A DNA stretch of 47,272 bases from Deltaproteobacteria bacterium (lineage in GTDB: Bacteria; Desulfobacterota; Desulfobaccia; Desulfobaccales; 0-14-0-80-60-11): positions 1 through 47,272 of the forward strand of contig JAKAKP010000049.1 of NCBI GenBank assembly GCA_021813445.1, written 5' to 3'. The translations under genes were made by a program, and so were the position numbers. Below, in pieces: positions 1 to 8,006 of this stretch. The notes under the pieces are model-generated. The model made no database searches. It was not told the origin of the DNA and was given only the letters and a program-made list of their open reading frames with translations. Position 1 is the stretch's first letter. Every line of letters begins with the position of its first letter.

Positions 1-87
1 ACCTGTCAATTTTTTTAAAAAAATATTTTATATATAATCGCAAAATAATTAATCTCCAAAAACTCAGGCCACACCGGCAGTCAGGAG
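1..87. other. AT-rich left edge, no gene seen
   Basis: The first part is strongly A/T-rich with runs of T and A, unlike the GC-rich genes. It lies downstream of the minus-strand cca gene. No ORF, hairpin or recognisable site could be supported. Confidence 0.5.
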
Positions 88-1587
88 CTAATTCCCCGGC
101 CCCTCCCCCCGGCACAGGCTCCGGGCCAGGTCCAGGGCTGCCTGGCGCGACCGGATGGCGCCCTCCCATTGGGCTTCTTCCACCGCGGTCAGAATCTCCC
201 GGAAGAGGGGGCCGGGCTTGAGCCCCAGAAATTTGATCAGGTCATGGCCGGTAAGCAGCCGGGGCTGCCGTTCCTGGGGTTCGATGCGTTCCTTCAAAAA
301 GTGATAAGCGGTATCGGCCAGGTCTGCCAGCACGGTTTCCGCGTCCGCCGGTTTCTGGGGACCCTGGCCTGCCAGGCTGTCGGCCATGGCCAGGATGAAG
401 AGGCCGGGGAGATCGGCTCGCGCCGCCCGCACCAGCCGGCCCAAGGCCCGGGGGGTCAGCTCCCCCTCCCGGAACGCGGGCAGCAGCAAAAAGGGCCGCA
501 TATGCAAGGAAATAAGGCGGGTTACGGTCCTGGTCTCCGCCTGGGAGAGGCGCAGCCGCAGGGCCGTGGCCGTGAAGATCTCCACCCCCACCCGCTCATG
601 GTAATAGAAGGTGTAGCGGTCCGGGTCGGTGCGGCGGCCCTGCACCCGGGGTTTGCCGATATCGTGGAACAGGGCCGCCAGCTTCAGGAGCACTACCTGG
701 TGTGGGGCCTGGAGATAGGACGGAAGTTCCGCAGCCAGGTCTCTAAAGTATTTATGGGGGGCCGCCAAAACTTCTTCCACCAAGGCCGCGGCTTGCAGAG
801 AATGATGAAAGACGTCCAGGTGGTGAAAGCCATCCTGCTCCACCCCCTGCGTGTCCAACAACTCCGGGAAGATTCGGGTCAAAAGCCCCGACTGCTCCAT
901 CTCTTCCAGGACACTCCCGGCTTTGGGCGCAGCTAAAAGGATGAAGAGTTCCTGGCGCACCCGTTCCCCCGCCACCCGGGAAAACTCCGGGAGATAACGA
1001 GGGATGGCGGCGGCAGTCTCCGGGGTGAGACGGAAGCCGTGGGTGGCGGCAAAGCGGTAGGCCCGCAGGAGCCGCAAGGGGTCTTCCTGGAAATTCCGGG
1101 GCTGCACCACCCGGATCAGGCCCTGGGCCAGATCCTGAAGGCCCCCCCAAGGATCAATGAGGTCCAGGGGTTTTTGTCCCAGCACGGCCTGCAGTTCCAG
1201 GGCCAGGGCGTTGATGGTGAAATCCCGGGCCCGGAGGTCTTCTGCCAGGGTGGGGGCCCGGAATTCCGCCAGGTCCAGAATCTCTTTCTGCCAGACCACC
1301 CGGGCGGTGCGTTCGGCCTCATCCAGGAGCACGAAGGTGCCTCCCAGGGCCGCGGCCAGATCCCGGGCCAGGTTCAGGGTCTGGGCCGATAGGGCCAGGT
1401 CCAGGTCCGGAGCACTCTTCTCCAGGGCTAGCTCCCGGACCGTGCCCCCCACCAGATAGACCCGCACCCCCCGGGCCGCGGCCAGCTCCCCCAGGACCTG
1501 GAGGGAGCGGCGGCCGGACAGGTCACACGCCCCCCGAGGGATATTATCCTTTAAAGTCTGCGGAGTCCCGGACAACTGATTCCTCAT
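88..1587 (-). CDS. cca: CCA tRNA nucleotidyltransferase / poly(A) polymerase family protein with HD domain
   Basis: This is a class II nucleotidyltransferase of the tRNA CCA-adding or poly(A) polymerase family, acting on RNA 3' ends in the cytoplasm. The N-terminal head has the GGTVRE strand-turn followed by DLDLAL (metal-binding Asp pair) and the RARDFTINAL segment typical of the family. A C-terminal HD hydrolase-like domain shows LFHDIGKP. About 499 aa. The frame stays open up to a non-ATG start at 1632, but the ATG at 1587 (MRNQLSG) is preferred because the upstream residues are not family-like. The gene is divergent from radA. CCA-adding and poly(A)-adding enzymes cannot be separated from sequence alone. 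Confidence 0.9.
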   Translation of the reverse strand: MRNQLSGTPQTLKDNIPRGACDLSGRRSLQVLGELAAARGVRVYLVGGTVRELALEKSAPDLDLALSAQTLNLARDLAAALGGTFVLLDEAERTARVVWQKEILDLAEFRAPTLAEDLRARDFTINALALELQAVLGQKPLDLIDPWGGLQDLAQGLIRVVQPRNFQEDPLRLLRAYRFAATHGFRLTPETAAAIPRYLPEFSRVAGERVRQELFILLAAPKAGSVLEEMEQSGLLTRIFPELLDTQGVEQDGFHHLDVFHHSLQAAALVEEVLAAPHKYFRDLAAELPSYLQAPHQVVLLKLAALFHDIGKPRVQGRRTDPDRYTFYYHERVGVEIFTATALRLRLSQAETRTVTRLISLHMRPFLLLPAFREGELTPRALGRLVRAARADLPGLFILAMADSLAGQGPQKPADAETVLADLADTAYHFLKERIEPQERQPRLLTGHDLIKFLGLKPGPLFREILTAVEEAQWEGAIRSRQAALDLARSLCRGEGPGN

Positions 1588-1774
1588 GGAAAAATCATAT
1601 CTTAGATGAACGAAAAAAAACAAATTATTCAATTATCACAGGTTTAGTGCCAATTCCTACCAGATTTTCGGAAATCTTTCCGGCCCCCAAGTTTCCCCTT
1701 GGGCTGGAGTCAAAACTTCGGGTAAAATCGGCAGCAAGCCCATTCCCGAAATCAAAAAAGAAAAACGGTTGCCC

Positions 1775-3145
1775 ATGGCCAGAGGCGCAAAAACGGTCTT
1801 CATCTGCCAGAGTTGCGGTTATCAGGCAGGCAAATGGATGGGGCGCTGCCCGGAATGCGGCGCCTGGAATTCCCTGGCGGAAGAAGTCATTGCCCCTCCC
1901 GGCCCCATTACCGAGGGGCAGTTGCCGCCCCGGCGCAGTGCGCCCCAGCCCCTGGTCCACCTGCACGCCCCCCCGGAGACCCGCCAGGCCACGGGTCTCG
2001 CCGAATTCGACCGCACCCTGGGGGGCAGCGTGGTGGCCGGTTCCGTGGTCCTCCTGGGGGGCGACCCCGGTATCGGCAAATCCACCTTGATCCTCCAGGT
2101 CCTGGACCGTCTCTCCGGGCCAGGCCGCAAGAGCCTCTATATCTCGGGGGAGGAATCCGAGGCCCAGCTCAAGCTCCGGGCCGACCGCCTGGGAGTCAAA
2201 TCCCCGGACCTGCTGGTGGCCACGGAAACCTGCCTGGAAAACATCCTCAAGATTTTAGAAGAGCATAAGCCTGCGTTTCTGGCCCTGGATTCCGTCCCGC
2301 CCCTGTCCCCCGCCACTCTCCCGGCCGCGCCCGGGTCCCTGACCCAGGTGCGGGAGACCGCGTTCCGCCTGGTGCAGCAGGCCAAGCTCACGGGCACCGC
2401 CACCTTCCTCATCGGCCACGTCACCAAGGAAGGGGCCCTGGCCGGTCCCATGGTCCTGGAGCACCTGGTGGACACGGTCCTCTACCTGGAAGGGGACCGC
2501 AGCCACACCTTCCGGCTGCTGCGCACCGTCAAGAACCGCTTCGGCCCCACCCAGGAGCTGGGGGTCTTTGAAATGCAGGAAGCCGGGCTGCTGGAAGTCC
2601 CCAATCCTTCGGCCCTGTTCTTGGCGGAGCGCTCCCGGGAGGTGCCCGGCGCCGTAGTAGTCCCCAGTCTGGAGGGCTCCCGCCCCATCCTGGTGGAGGT
2701 CCAGGCCCTGGTCTCCCCCACCTCCCTGGCCCTGCCCCGGCGCCAGAGCATGGGGGTGGATGCCGGCAGGGTCTCCCTGCTGGTGGCGGTGCTGGAAAAG
2801 CGGGTGGGTTTGGCCCTAAGCGGCCAGGATTTGTTCGTGAACGTGGCCGGGGGCGTGCGCCTGACAGAACCCGCCGTGGACCTGGGGGTGGCCTTAGCCC
2901 TCTCTTCTTCCTTCCTGGACCGGCCCGTGCCCGGGGACATGCTGATCTTCGGGGAAGTGGGCCTCACCGGGGAAGTGCGGGCCGTGAGCCAGCCCGAGCT
3001 GCGTCTCAAGGAAGGCCATAAATTGGGGTTCCGCCGGGCTCTCCTGGCGGCGCGCCAGCAGGAGCGACTGGGCAAGTTCCCCGGCCTGGAACTCCTGGGC
3101 GTGGACACCCTGGCCGCGGCCATCCGCAGCATCTTGCCGAAATGA
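1775..3145 (+). CDS. radA: DNA repair protein RadA/Sms
   Basis: RadA is a RecA-like ATPase and branch-migration factor in recombinational repair. The domains are in the usual order: an N-terminal C4 zinc finger (Cys 11, 14, 25, 28), a RecA core with Walker A GGDPGIGKST (about 95-104), the RadA-specific KNRFG motif (253-257), and a C-terminal Lon-protease-like domain. Length (456 aa) is normal. The ATG at 1775 is chosen over an in-frame TTG two codons earlier. The stretch after the Walker B Asp reads DSVPPL where most homologues have DSIQTL-like residues, a small departure. A G-rich hairpin follows the stop codon. Confidence 0.96.
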   Translation: MARGAKTVFICQSCGYQAGKWMGRCPECGAWNSLAEEVIAPPGPITEGQLPPRRSAPQPLVHLHAPPETRQATGLAEFDRTLGGSVVAGSVVLLGGDPGIGKSTLILQVLDRLSGPGRKSLYISGEESEAQLKLRADRLGVKSPDLLVATETCLENILKILEEHKPAFLALDSVPPLSPATLPAAPGSLTQVRETAFRLVQQAKLTGTATFLIGHVTKEGALAGPMVLEHLVDTVLYLEGDRSHTFRLLRTVKNRFGPTQELGVFEMQEAGLLEVPNPSALFLAERSREVPGAVVVPSLEGSRPILVEVQALVSPTSLALPRRQSMGVDAGRVSLLVAVLEKRVGLALSGQDLFVNVAGGVRLTEPAVDLGVALALSSSFLDRPVPGDMLIFGEVGLTGEVRAVSQPELRLKEGHKLGFRRALLAARQQERLGKFPGLELLGVDTLAAAIRSILPK

Positions 3146-3147
3146 TT

Positions 3148-3192
3148 GTGGGGGGAGGGGACAGGGACCTGAGGTCCCTGACCCTCCCCCCA
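3148..3192. repeat. G-rich hairpin downstream of radA
   Basis: CAGGGACC (3162-3169) pairs with GGTCCCTG (3173-3180) around a TGA loop, and flanking G-rich and C-rich arms extend the stem. It could act as a terminator for radA, but no U-tract follows. A similar hairpin with changed but still paired bases lies at the right edge of the window (47251-47269). Confidence 0.6.
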
Positions 3193-3293
3193 CACCCCCC
3201 TCACCAACCCGCATATATTTTGGGTAGGCAGAAGGTGTAGGGCGGGAAAGCGAAGCGCCTCCCGCCTTTGGCGTTATTTCCCTGCTAACGCCC

Positions 3294-3317
3294 GGCGCAG
3301 GCTGGAAAGCCTGCGCC
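3294..3317. repeat. REP-like hairpin (AGGCT-GGAA-AGCCT family)
   Basis: GGCGCAGGCT and AGCCTGCGCC form a perfect 10-bp stem around GGAA, next to the 3' end of the minus-strand aldC-like gene. Related stems occur at 20023-20050 and 23117-23138, so this is a dispersed family. Confidence 0.7.
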
Positions 3318-3324
3318 ACCGGAA

Positions 3325-4098
3325 TTACTTCTCCACCTTCTTCAACTCCCCGCTCTTATCCTTGTCCAAATCCAAATGATAAAATTCTTTGTCCTGGGGC
3401 AGCACCAAGGTGAGCTTATGGATGGGGTCTACCTGGACGGTGAGATTCTCCACCGTGCAGTCCAGGACATGCCCCCCTTGGGTCCGGTCCTTGGTCAAAA
3501 AGTGGAGGTGATAGCCCGGCACGTTCACCCCTTTGACAAAAGGCGGGCAGCGGAACCCCACCATGGTTCCAACCACGTCCTTAAAGGTGAACACCGCCTG
3601 TTTCTCCACCACCTGGGCCAGGGGCGGGTAAGGCCGCGTTTGGCGGGGCACGGACCGGGCCTTCACCTGTGCGAAGCGGCCCTCGATCTTCAGGGCATAA
3701 AAGATATTCTTGGTGGGCAGAGCTTGATCGATGGCTTTGATTAATTCCGTGAGGCTGGCCGCCTTTTTGATGGGAGCGAAAATCTTGGGCGCAAACCTGG
3801 TCACCGCGGCAAACGGGGTCTTGCCGCCATCCGGCGCCTGCCTGACTTTGCCGTCAAAGGGGACCTGATAGACCCGGCCGTCCAGGACCACCATCTCCCC
3901 GTCCAGGGCGTTGAAGGTGCCCAATCCCAGGTTGCCCTGCTTTTTCAAGGCCCCATTGGTCAACTGCCCGTCATAGACGCCGGCCAGCAGGGAATCGATG
4001 GTGGAGTATTGATAAAGGACTTCGCCGCTGTGGGCCGCGAGGGGGAAGAGAAACAGAATCAGACAAATCAGAGCCACGGAAAATTTTCTAAAGCGCAT
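3325..4098 (-). CDS. Exported alpha-acetolactate decarboxylase family protein
   Basis: The family converts 2-acetolactate to acetoin using zinc. The start of the mature protein reads YQYSTIDSLLAGVYDG, and a central stretch GLGTFNALDGEMVVLDG is typical. The metal-site segment GYHLHFLTKDRTQGGHVLD supplies the expected three histidines. A clear signal peptide (basic MRFRK start, hydrophobic core, LAAHSG) implies export. The ATG at 4098 is used rather than the in-frame GTG at 4158, since it places the signal peptide at the N-terminus. No acetolactate synthase or butanediol genes are nearby, so its role here is unknown. About 257 aa. Confidence 0.85.
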   Translation of the reverse strand: MRFRKFSVALICLILFLFPLAAHSGEVLYQYSTIDSLLAGVYDGQLTNGALKKQGNLGLGTFNALDGEMVVLDGRVYQVPFDGKVRQAPDGGKTPFAAVTRFAPKIFAPIKKAASLTELIKAIDQALPTKNIFYALKIEGRFAQVKARSVPRQTRPYPPLAQVVEKQAVFTFKDVVGTMVGFRCPPFVKGVNVPGYHLHFLTKDRTQGGHVLDCTVENLTVQVDPIHKLTLVLPQDKEFYHLDLDKDKSGELKKVEK

Positions 4099-4146
4099 TG
4101 GTTGTTCTCCGGAATATTTGGAGGATTGGGGCAGGGAGCTTTGTAA

Positions 4147-4194
4147 GGTGCGTCTCACGCACCAAATTGGCGCGTAAGACGCGCCCTACAAAAT
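4147..4194. repeat. REP-like pair (GGTGCGT-CTC-ACGCACC)
   Basis: A perfect 7-bp stem GGTGCGT/ACGCACC with a CTC loop is followed by a second, imperfect GGCGCG/CGCGCC palindrome. The same hairpin recurs at about 34265-34281 between livG and the PaaK-like gene. Confidence 0.6.
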
Positions 4195-4262
4195 TCCATT
4201 CCCCAGCCCCCGCAATGTTTGGGGATTAACGGCCACCAGCCCGTAGACATGCCCCGGAATTC

Positions 4263-5438
4263 TCAAACATAAATCAAAAACTCCCGCCGCACTTCCAGGA
4301 ATTCATCCAGTTCCTTTTGCCATCCGGCTTCCAGGTCCGGGACCGGTGTGCCTTGATCCAGCCCTTCCCGGAGCACGGCGTCCCCCGTGAGCAGATCGAT
4401 GGGCAGCCGCTCCGTCTCGTATTCATAAGGGGGCTGCCGCCAGGCGAAATCCTGGGGGTAAAGCTCCCGGATCACCCCCAGGAGAGCCAGGGTGGTGAAA
4501 TAGGGCTTAAAATTGCGGCGGTCGGTGACATGCAATTGAAAGCCCCGGCACAGCTCCCCGGCCCATTTATGAAAGGTGGGCTCAAAAAAGGCCTCCCGCA
4601 GGACCACTCCGGGCAGAGGCATTTCCGCCAGCCTGGCCTTGATGCGGCCAGGTTCCAGGAACGGGGCCCCGAAAAGCTCAAAAGGCCGGGTGGTGCCCCG
4701 GCCCTCGGATAAATTGGTCCCCTCCAGCAGCACCTGGCCGGGATAGACCACCGCGCCTTCCAGGGTGGGGAGATTGGGGGATGGCAGCACCCAGGGCAGG
4801 CCGGTGGCCTCAAAATAATCCCCCCGGCGCCAGCCCCGGGCCGGGATCACCTCCAGGTCGCAGCCGATCTTTTGGGTAACGTTATAGTAGCGGGCCAATT
4901 CCCCCAAACTCAGGCCATGGCGCATGGGCAGGGGATAAGGGCCCACGAAGGAGGCCCACTGCGGCCGCAGCAGATTGCCTTCCACCTGTTCCCCGCCGAT
5001 GGGGTTGGGCCGGTCCAGCACCGCCACTTTCACCCCGGCCGCAGCCGCGGCCTCCATCACCTTGGCCAGGGTGGTGGCAAAAGTATAGACCCTGGTGCCC
5101 ACGTCCTGGAGGTCCACCAGGACCGCATCCACCATTTCCAGGGCCTCGGGGGGCGGCGTCATGCGGGGTCCGTAAAGGCTGATCACCGGAAGATTCAGGA
5201 GGGGGTCGACAAAATCCGCAGAGGCAATCATATTGTCCTGTTTCTCCCCCAAGAGTCCATGCTGGGGGCTGAACAGGACCCGCAGTTGGCCCGGGAATCT
5301 GCGGGCCATCAATTCCCGGGCGCTTTCCAAATCCGCGGCGACACTGGCGGGATGGCTCAGAAGCCCCAAACGGGCCCCCTTCGCCCACACCGGGGGATCG
5401 TCCGCCAAGACTTCTAAACCGGAAACTACCTGCGCCAT
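4263..5438 (-). CDS. DUF1343 / NamZ-type exo-beta-N-acetylmuramidase family protein
   Basis: Members of this family (YzbB/NamZ) release N-acetylmuramic acid from peptidoglycan fragments. Support comes from the N-terminal GLLSHPASVAADL and FSPQHGLLGEKQDN segments, DLQDVGTRVYTF, and the hallmark LEGTNLSEGRGTTRPFE. The protein of about 391 aa matches the family length. The ATG at 5438 is preferred over an in-frame TTG at 5468. No signal peptide is evident, so it may act on recycled or imported muropeptides. It lies in a minus-strand run with the GNAT gene but is separated from it by a short heptamer array. Confidence 0.88.
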   Translation of the reverse strand: MAQVVSGLEVLADDPPVWAKGARLGLLSHPASVAADLESARELMARRFPGQLRVLFSPQHGLLGEKQDNMIASADFVDPLLNLPVISLYGPRMTPPPEALEMVDAVLVDLQDVGTRVYTFATTLAKVMEAAAAAGVKVAVLDRPNPIGGEQVEGNLLRPQWASFVGPYPLPMRHGLSLGELARYYNVTQKIGCDLEVIPARGWRRGDYFEATGLPWVLPSPNLPTLEGAVVYPGQVLLEGTNLSEGRGTTRPFELFGAPFLEPGRIKARLAEMPLPGVVLREAFFEPTFHKWAGELCRGFQLHVTDRRNFKPYFTTLALLGVIRELYPQDFAWRQPPYEYETERLPIDLLTGDAVLREGLDQGTPVPDLEAGWQKELDEFLEVRREFLIYV

Positions 5439-5498
5439 ATGGAAATATTTTGAGGCTAAGGGTGGCAAACCCTTAGCCTCAACGAGAATTTTTTTTAC

Positions 5499-5519
5499 CG
5501 GAAAACGGAAAACGGTATT
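5499..5519. repeat. Heptamer array, CGGAAAA type
   Basis: Three consecutive 7-base units read CGGAAAA, CGGAAAA, CGGTATT. The array ends on the stop codon of the minus-strand GNAT gene. It is one of several period-7 arrays in this window that sit at coding boundaries. Confidence 0.6.
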
Positions 5520-6087
5520 AAAACTCCGCCTCTTCCCTTTTCATTACCGGCCGCAACATCAGGACCACGTCGTGGGTCACCCCGTCTTTGCGGATGAAGT
5601 AGTCCTCCAGGGTGGCCCTGGTCTCGAAGCCTTTGGCCCGGAAGGCCTTGATCACCTTTTTGTGGTCCGCCAGAACTTCGGCTTTCAGCCATTGCAGGTT
5701 TTCTTGCAGGGCCAAGCCGATGATCTCTTCCAGCATCATGGAGCCCAGCCCTAAATTGCGGAAAGCCCGGGAGACGAAGATGCGTACTTCGCCGATATGC
5801 TTGGAGGAATGTTTGCCACGGTGCAGGGTGGCATCGGCAATGAGCTGGTTGCTTTCCATATCTACGGCCACCAGGGGCAATACCTTGCGGTAATCTATAT
5901 GGTCGATCCAGTAGTTGATCATCTTCTGGTCTTTGACATTTTGTTTCAGAAACCTGGTATCCTCGTCAGGGGCCTCCTGAAACAGCTGAATGAGCCCTTC
6001 CCGATCATGGTCGTTGAGAAAGCGAAACATCACCCGCTTGCCGTTTTTCAGGGTGATGAACTTGCGGTAAGAGACGTAATTAATCAT
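5518..6087 (-). CDS. GNAT family N-acetyltransferase
   Basis: A 189-aa single-domain acetyltransferase. The acetyl-CoA-binding region is visible as VSRAFRNLGLGSMMLEEII (the R/Q-x-x-G-x-G/A type loop), followed by the family-like KAFRAKGFETRATLEDYF C-terminal strand and helix. The substrate cannot be inferred. Homologous domains are fused to acyl-CoA synthetases in protein acetyltransferases, but here the domain stands alone. The gene is divergent from the AT-rich region upstream of the dnaA-like gene. Confidence 0.85.
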   Translation of the reverse strand: MINYVSYRKFITLKNGKRVMFRFLNDHDREGLIQLFQEAPDEDTRFLKQNVKDQKMINYWIDHIDYRKVLPLVAVDMESNQLIADATLHRGKHSSKHIGEVRIFVSRAFRNLGLGSMMLEEIIGLALQENLQWLKAEVLADHKKVIKAFRAKGFETRATLEDYFIRKDGVTHDVVLMLRPVMKREEAEF

Positions 6088-6626
6088 TAACCGGCCTCGG
6101 AAAAGATTTTACAAAGTCATGATAACCAGTTCGGCAGATTTGTCAAGGCGACCGCGGAGTTGATGGCCGGGGCTGCGCCTCCGGGAAACCCTCTTCCGTT
6201 TAGAAAGGGGGCGTTTCCCCAGCAGCGACTTCAAGTATAGTTAACTTAATGAAATATAACGATTATTGATATCGTTCGAAGTTTTTTGAATTAAATTTCA
6301 AGGGATAGCGATTTTTGAGCTGATAAATTTTTGTACCCTATGAAATTCGATGGAAACGCCAGCTTTAAGGAGATTGACGGAAACGGCGGTTGGACTTGCG
6401 GGCGCCAAAGCCCTGTAAATCGCGCTTTCTATCATGTTGAAATAATAATAAAAATTATCTCCTAGAAATATAACCCCCAAGGTTCTTGGCCCCGGCAGGA
6501 GGCATAAATGGGGGAGAAGATGTGGAGGCTAATCTAAATCGGGCGACACCTCCTTTGACCCTTTGCCGGCAAAAAGCTAATATCCCCCTCATTGACAGAC
6601 TGGACCCGCCGCCCGAAAGGAGACCA
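6088..6626. other. AT-rich intergenic region upstream of dnaA-like gene
   Basis: About 540 bases without a convincing gene, clearly richer in A/T than its surroundings. It contains small dyads, for example AACGAT-N7-ATCGTT at 6258-6276 and TTGAA-N6-TTCAA at 6286-6301. The dnaA-like frame is open from 6486, but codons before 6627 look non-coding. No good DnaA box (TTATCCACA-like) could be found by eye, so an origin is not claimed. Promoters for the two divergent genes must lie here. Confidence 0.5.
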
Positions 6627-8006
6627 ATGATAGGTATCTGGCAACAAGTCAAGACGCTGCTCCAAGAAGATATTTCCCCCTCCGGCTTCGAGTTGTGGAT
6701 CGACCCCCTGGAGCCGGTTTCCGGGTTCGATGACGAACTCGTTCTCACCTGCCCCAATCCTTTTGCCTTGAGATGGATTCAGTCGCATTACCTGCAACTG
6801 ATCCAGCAGGCATTAGTCCGGTTGGGAGGGGAGGGGGTGGCAGTGCAGTTGACTGTGCCTGCCCACGGCAAGGCAACTCCGGTGCCTGTCCCCCGGGTCA
6901 GCCAACCGGACCTGCCGCTGGTGGCCGAGAAACGGGGCGGCGCCCGGTTAAACCGGAGATTCACCTTTGACCAGTTCGTGGTGGGGGCTTCCAACCGCCT
7001 GGCCTTCCAGGCCGCCCGGGCCCTGGCCCGGAATGATACCTTCTATAACCATATACTCTTTTTAACTTCCGGGCCCGGCCTGGGAAAAAGCCACCTGTCC
7101 CAGGCGGTGGGCAATTTTTTGTCCTCTTCTTCCCCAACTGGCCGCGTGCGCTACCTCTCCGCGGAGAATTTCGCCAACGAGATGGTGCGGGCCTTGAAAA
7201 GCGGCCGCATGTCCCAATTCAAAGAGCGTTACCGCCAGGATTGCGATGTCCTCCTCCTGGAAGAGGTCCAGTTCCTGAGCGGCAAGGAAAAGATCCAGGC
7301 GGAGGTTTGTAACACGCTGGATGCCTTGATGAGCCACCGAACCCGGCTGGTCTTTACCAGTTGCTATCTGCCGGGGGAGATCAGCCAGCTCTCCCAGGCC
7401 CTCCGCTCCCGGCTCACCGGGGGAATCATCACCCCCATCGGCCCTCCGGATTTTCCCACTCGGGTGGATATCCTAGCCAAGAAAGCCGAAAACCGGGGCA
7501 CTAAGGTGGCCCCCCAGATCCTGGAGTATCTGGCGGAATATGTCACCGAGGACGTACGCCGCCTGGAGAGCGCCATCGATTGCCTGATGGCCCGGGCTAA
7601 TTTGCTGGGTGAGTCTTTTAGCCTGCGGTTGGCTGAGCAAGTGCTCCAGGATCTGCAGGCGGTGAACCCCCGCCTCAGCGTCCCGGAAATCCAGAAGATC
7701 GTGGGGGATTACTACCGGGTGAGCCTGCCGGAGATGTTGGGGCGGTCCCGGCAGAAAAAGCTGGTTCAAGCCCGGCGCCTGGCCCTTTATTTCTGCCGGC
7801 TCTATACGCAAAAGACCATGGTGGAGTTAGGAAAGCTCTTTAAGAGGAGCCACGCGTCCGTAGTGCACGCCTTGCAGACCCTGGAGAGGGACCGGCAGAC
7901 GCAACCCCGGCTGGCTCAGGAGGTGCAACTCTTGGAGGGTAGGCTGGCTCAGGCCCAGGTCAAGGGGGGGTGGAAGAGAGCATCCACTCTTCGCACCGAT
8001 GCTTGA
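6627..8006 (+). CDS. dnaA: Divergent DnaA-type replication initiator (AAA+ ATPase)
   Basis: The domain order is that of DnaA: an N-terminal interaction domain (1-75), a linker, an AAA+ core and a C-terminal helical DNA-binding domain. Walker A is SGPGLGKSH (148-156) and the arginine-finger region is ALRSRL (258-263). Two key places are unusual. Walker B reads LLLEEVQF (209-216), with Glu-Glu where DnaA normally has Asp-Asp. The DNA-binding signature reads KRSHASVVHAL (406-416) instead of a GGRDHTTVLHA-like motif. The ATG at 6627 follows an AAAGGAGA ribosome-binding site. 459 aa. The 3' end overlaps phoU by 47 bases tail to tail. It may be the main initiator or a paralogue. dnaN is not adjacent. 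Confidence 0.85.
   Translation: MIGIWQQVKTLLQEDISPSGFELWIDPLEPVSGFDDELVLTCPNPFALRWIQSHYLQLIQQALVRLGGEGVAVQLTVPAHGKATPVPVPRVSQPDLPLVAEKRGGARLNRRFTFDQFVVGASNRLAFQAARALARNDTFYNHILFLTSGPGLGKSHLSQAVGNFLSSSSPTGRVRYLSAENFANEMVRALKSGRMSQFKERYRQDCDVLLLEEVQFLSGKEKIQAEVCNTLDALMSHRTRLVFTSCYLPGEISQLSQALRSRLTGGIITPIGPPDFPTRVDILAKKAENRGTKVAPQILEYLAEYVTEDVRRLESAIDCLMARANLLGESFSLRLAEQVLQDLQAVNPRLSVPEIQKIVGDYYRVSLPEMLGRSRQKKLVQARRLALYFCRLYTQKTMVELGKLFKRSHASVVHALQTLERDRQTQPRLAQEVQLLEGRLAQAQVKGGWKRASTLRTDA

Noticed and set aside
88-1632. Plus-strand frames opposite the cca-type gene (169-936 and others)
   Set aside because: They are long only because the DNA is GC-rich. The sequences are arginine/glycine/proline-rich without motifs, while the minus strand has clear nucleotidyltransferase motifs.
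6088-6626. oriC with DnaA boxes
   Set aside because: The best 9-mers seen (such as TTATCTCCT) match the TTATCCACA consensus at only about 6 positions. Without skew data an origin call is not supported.
6486-6626. 47-residue N-terminal extension of the dnaA-like protein
   Set aside because: The extension is low in family similarity, and the ATG at 6627 has a good ribosome-binding site and starts the normal DnaA domain I.
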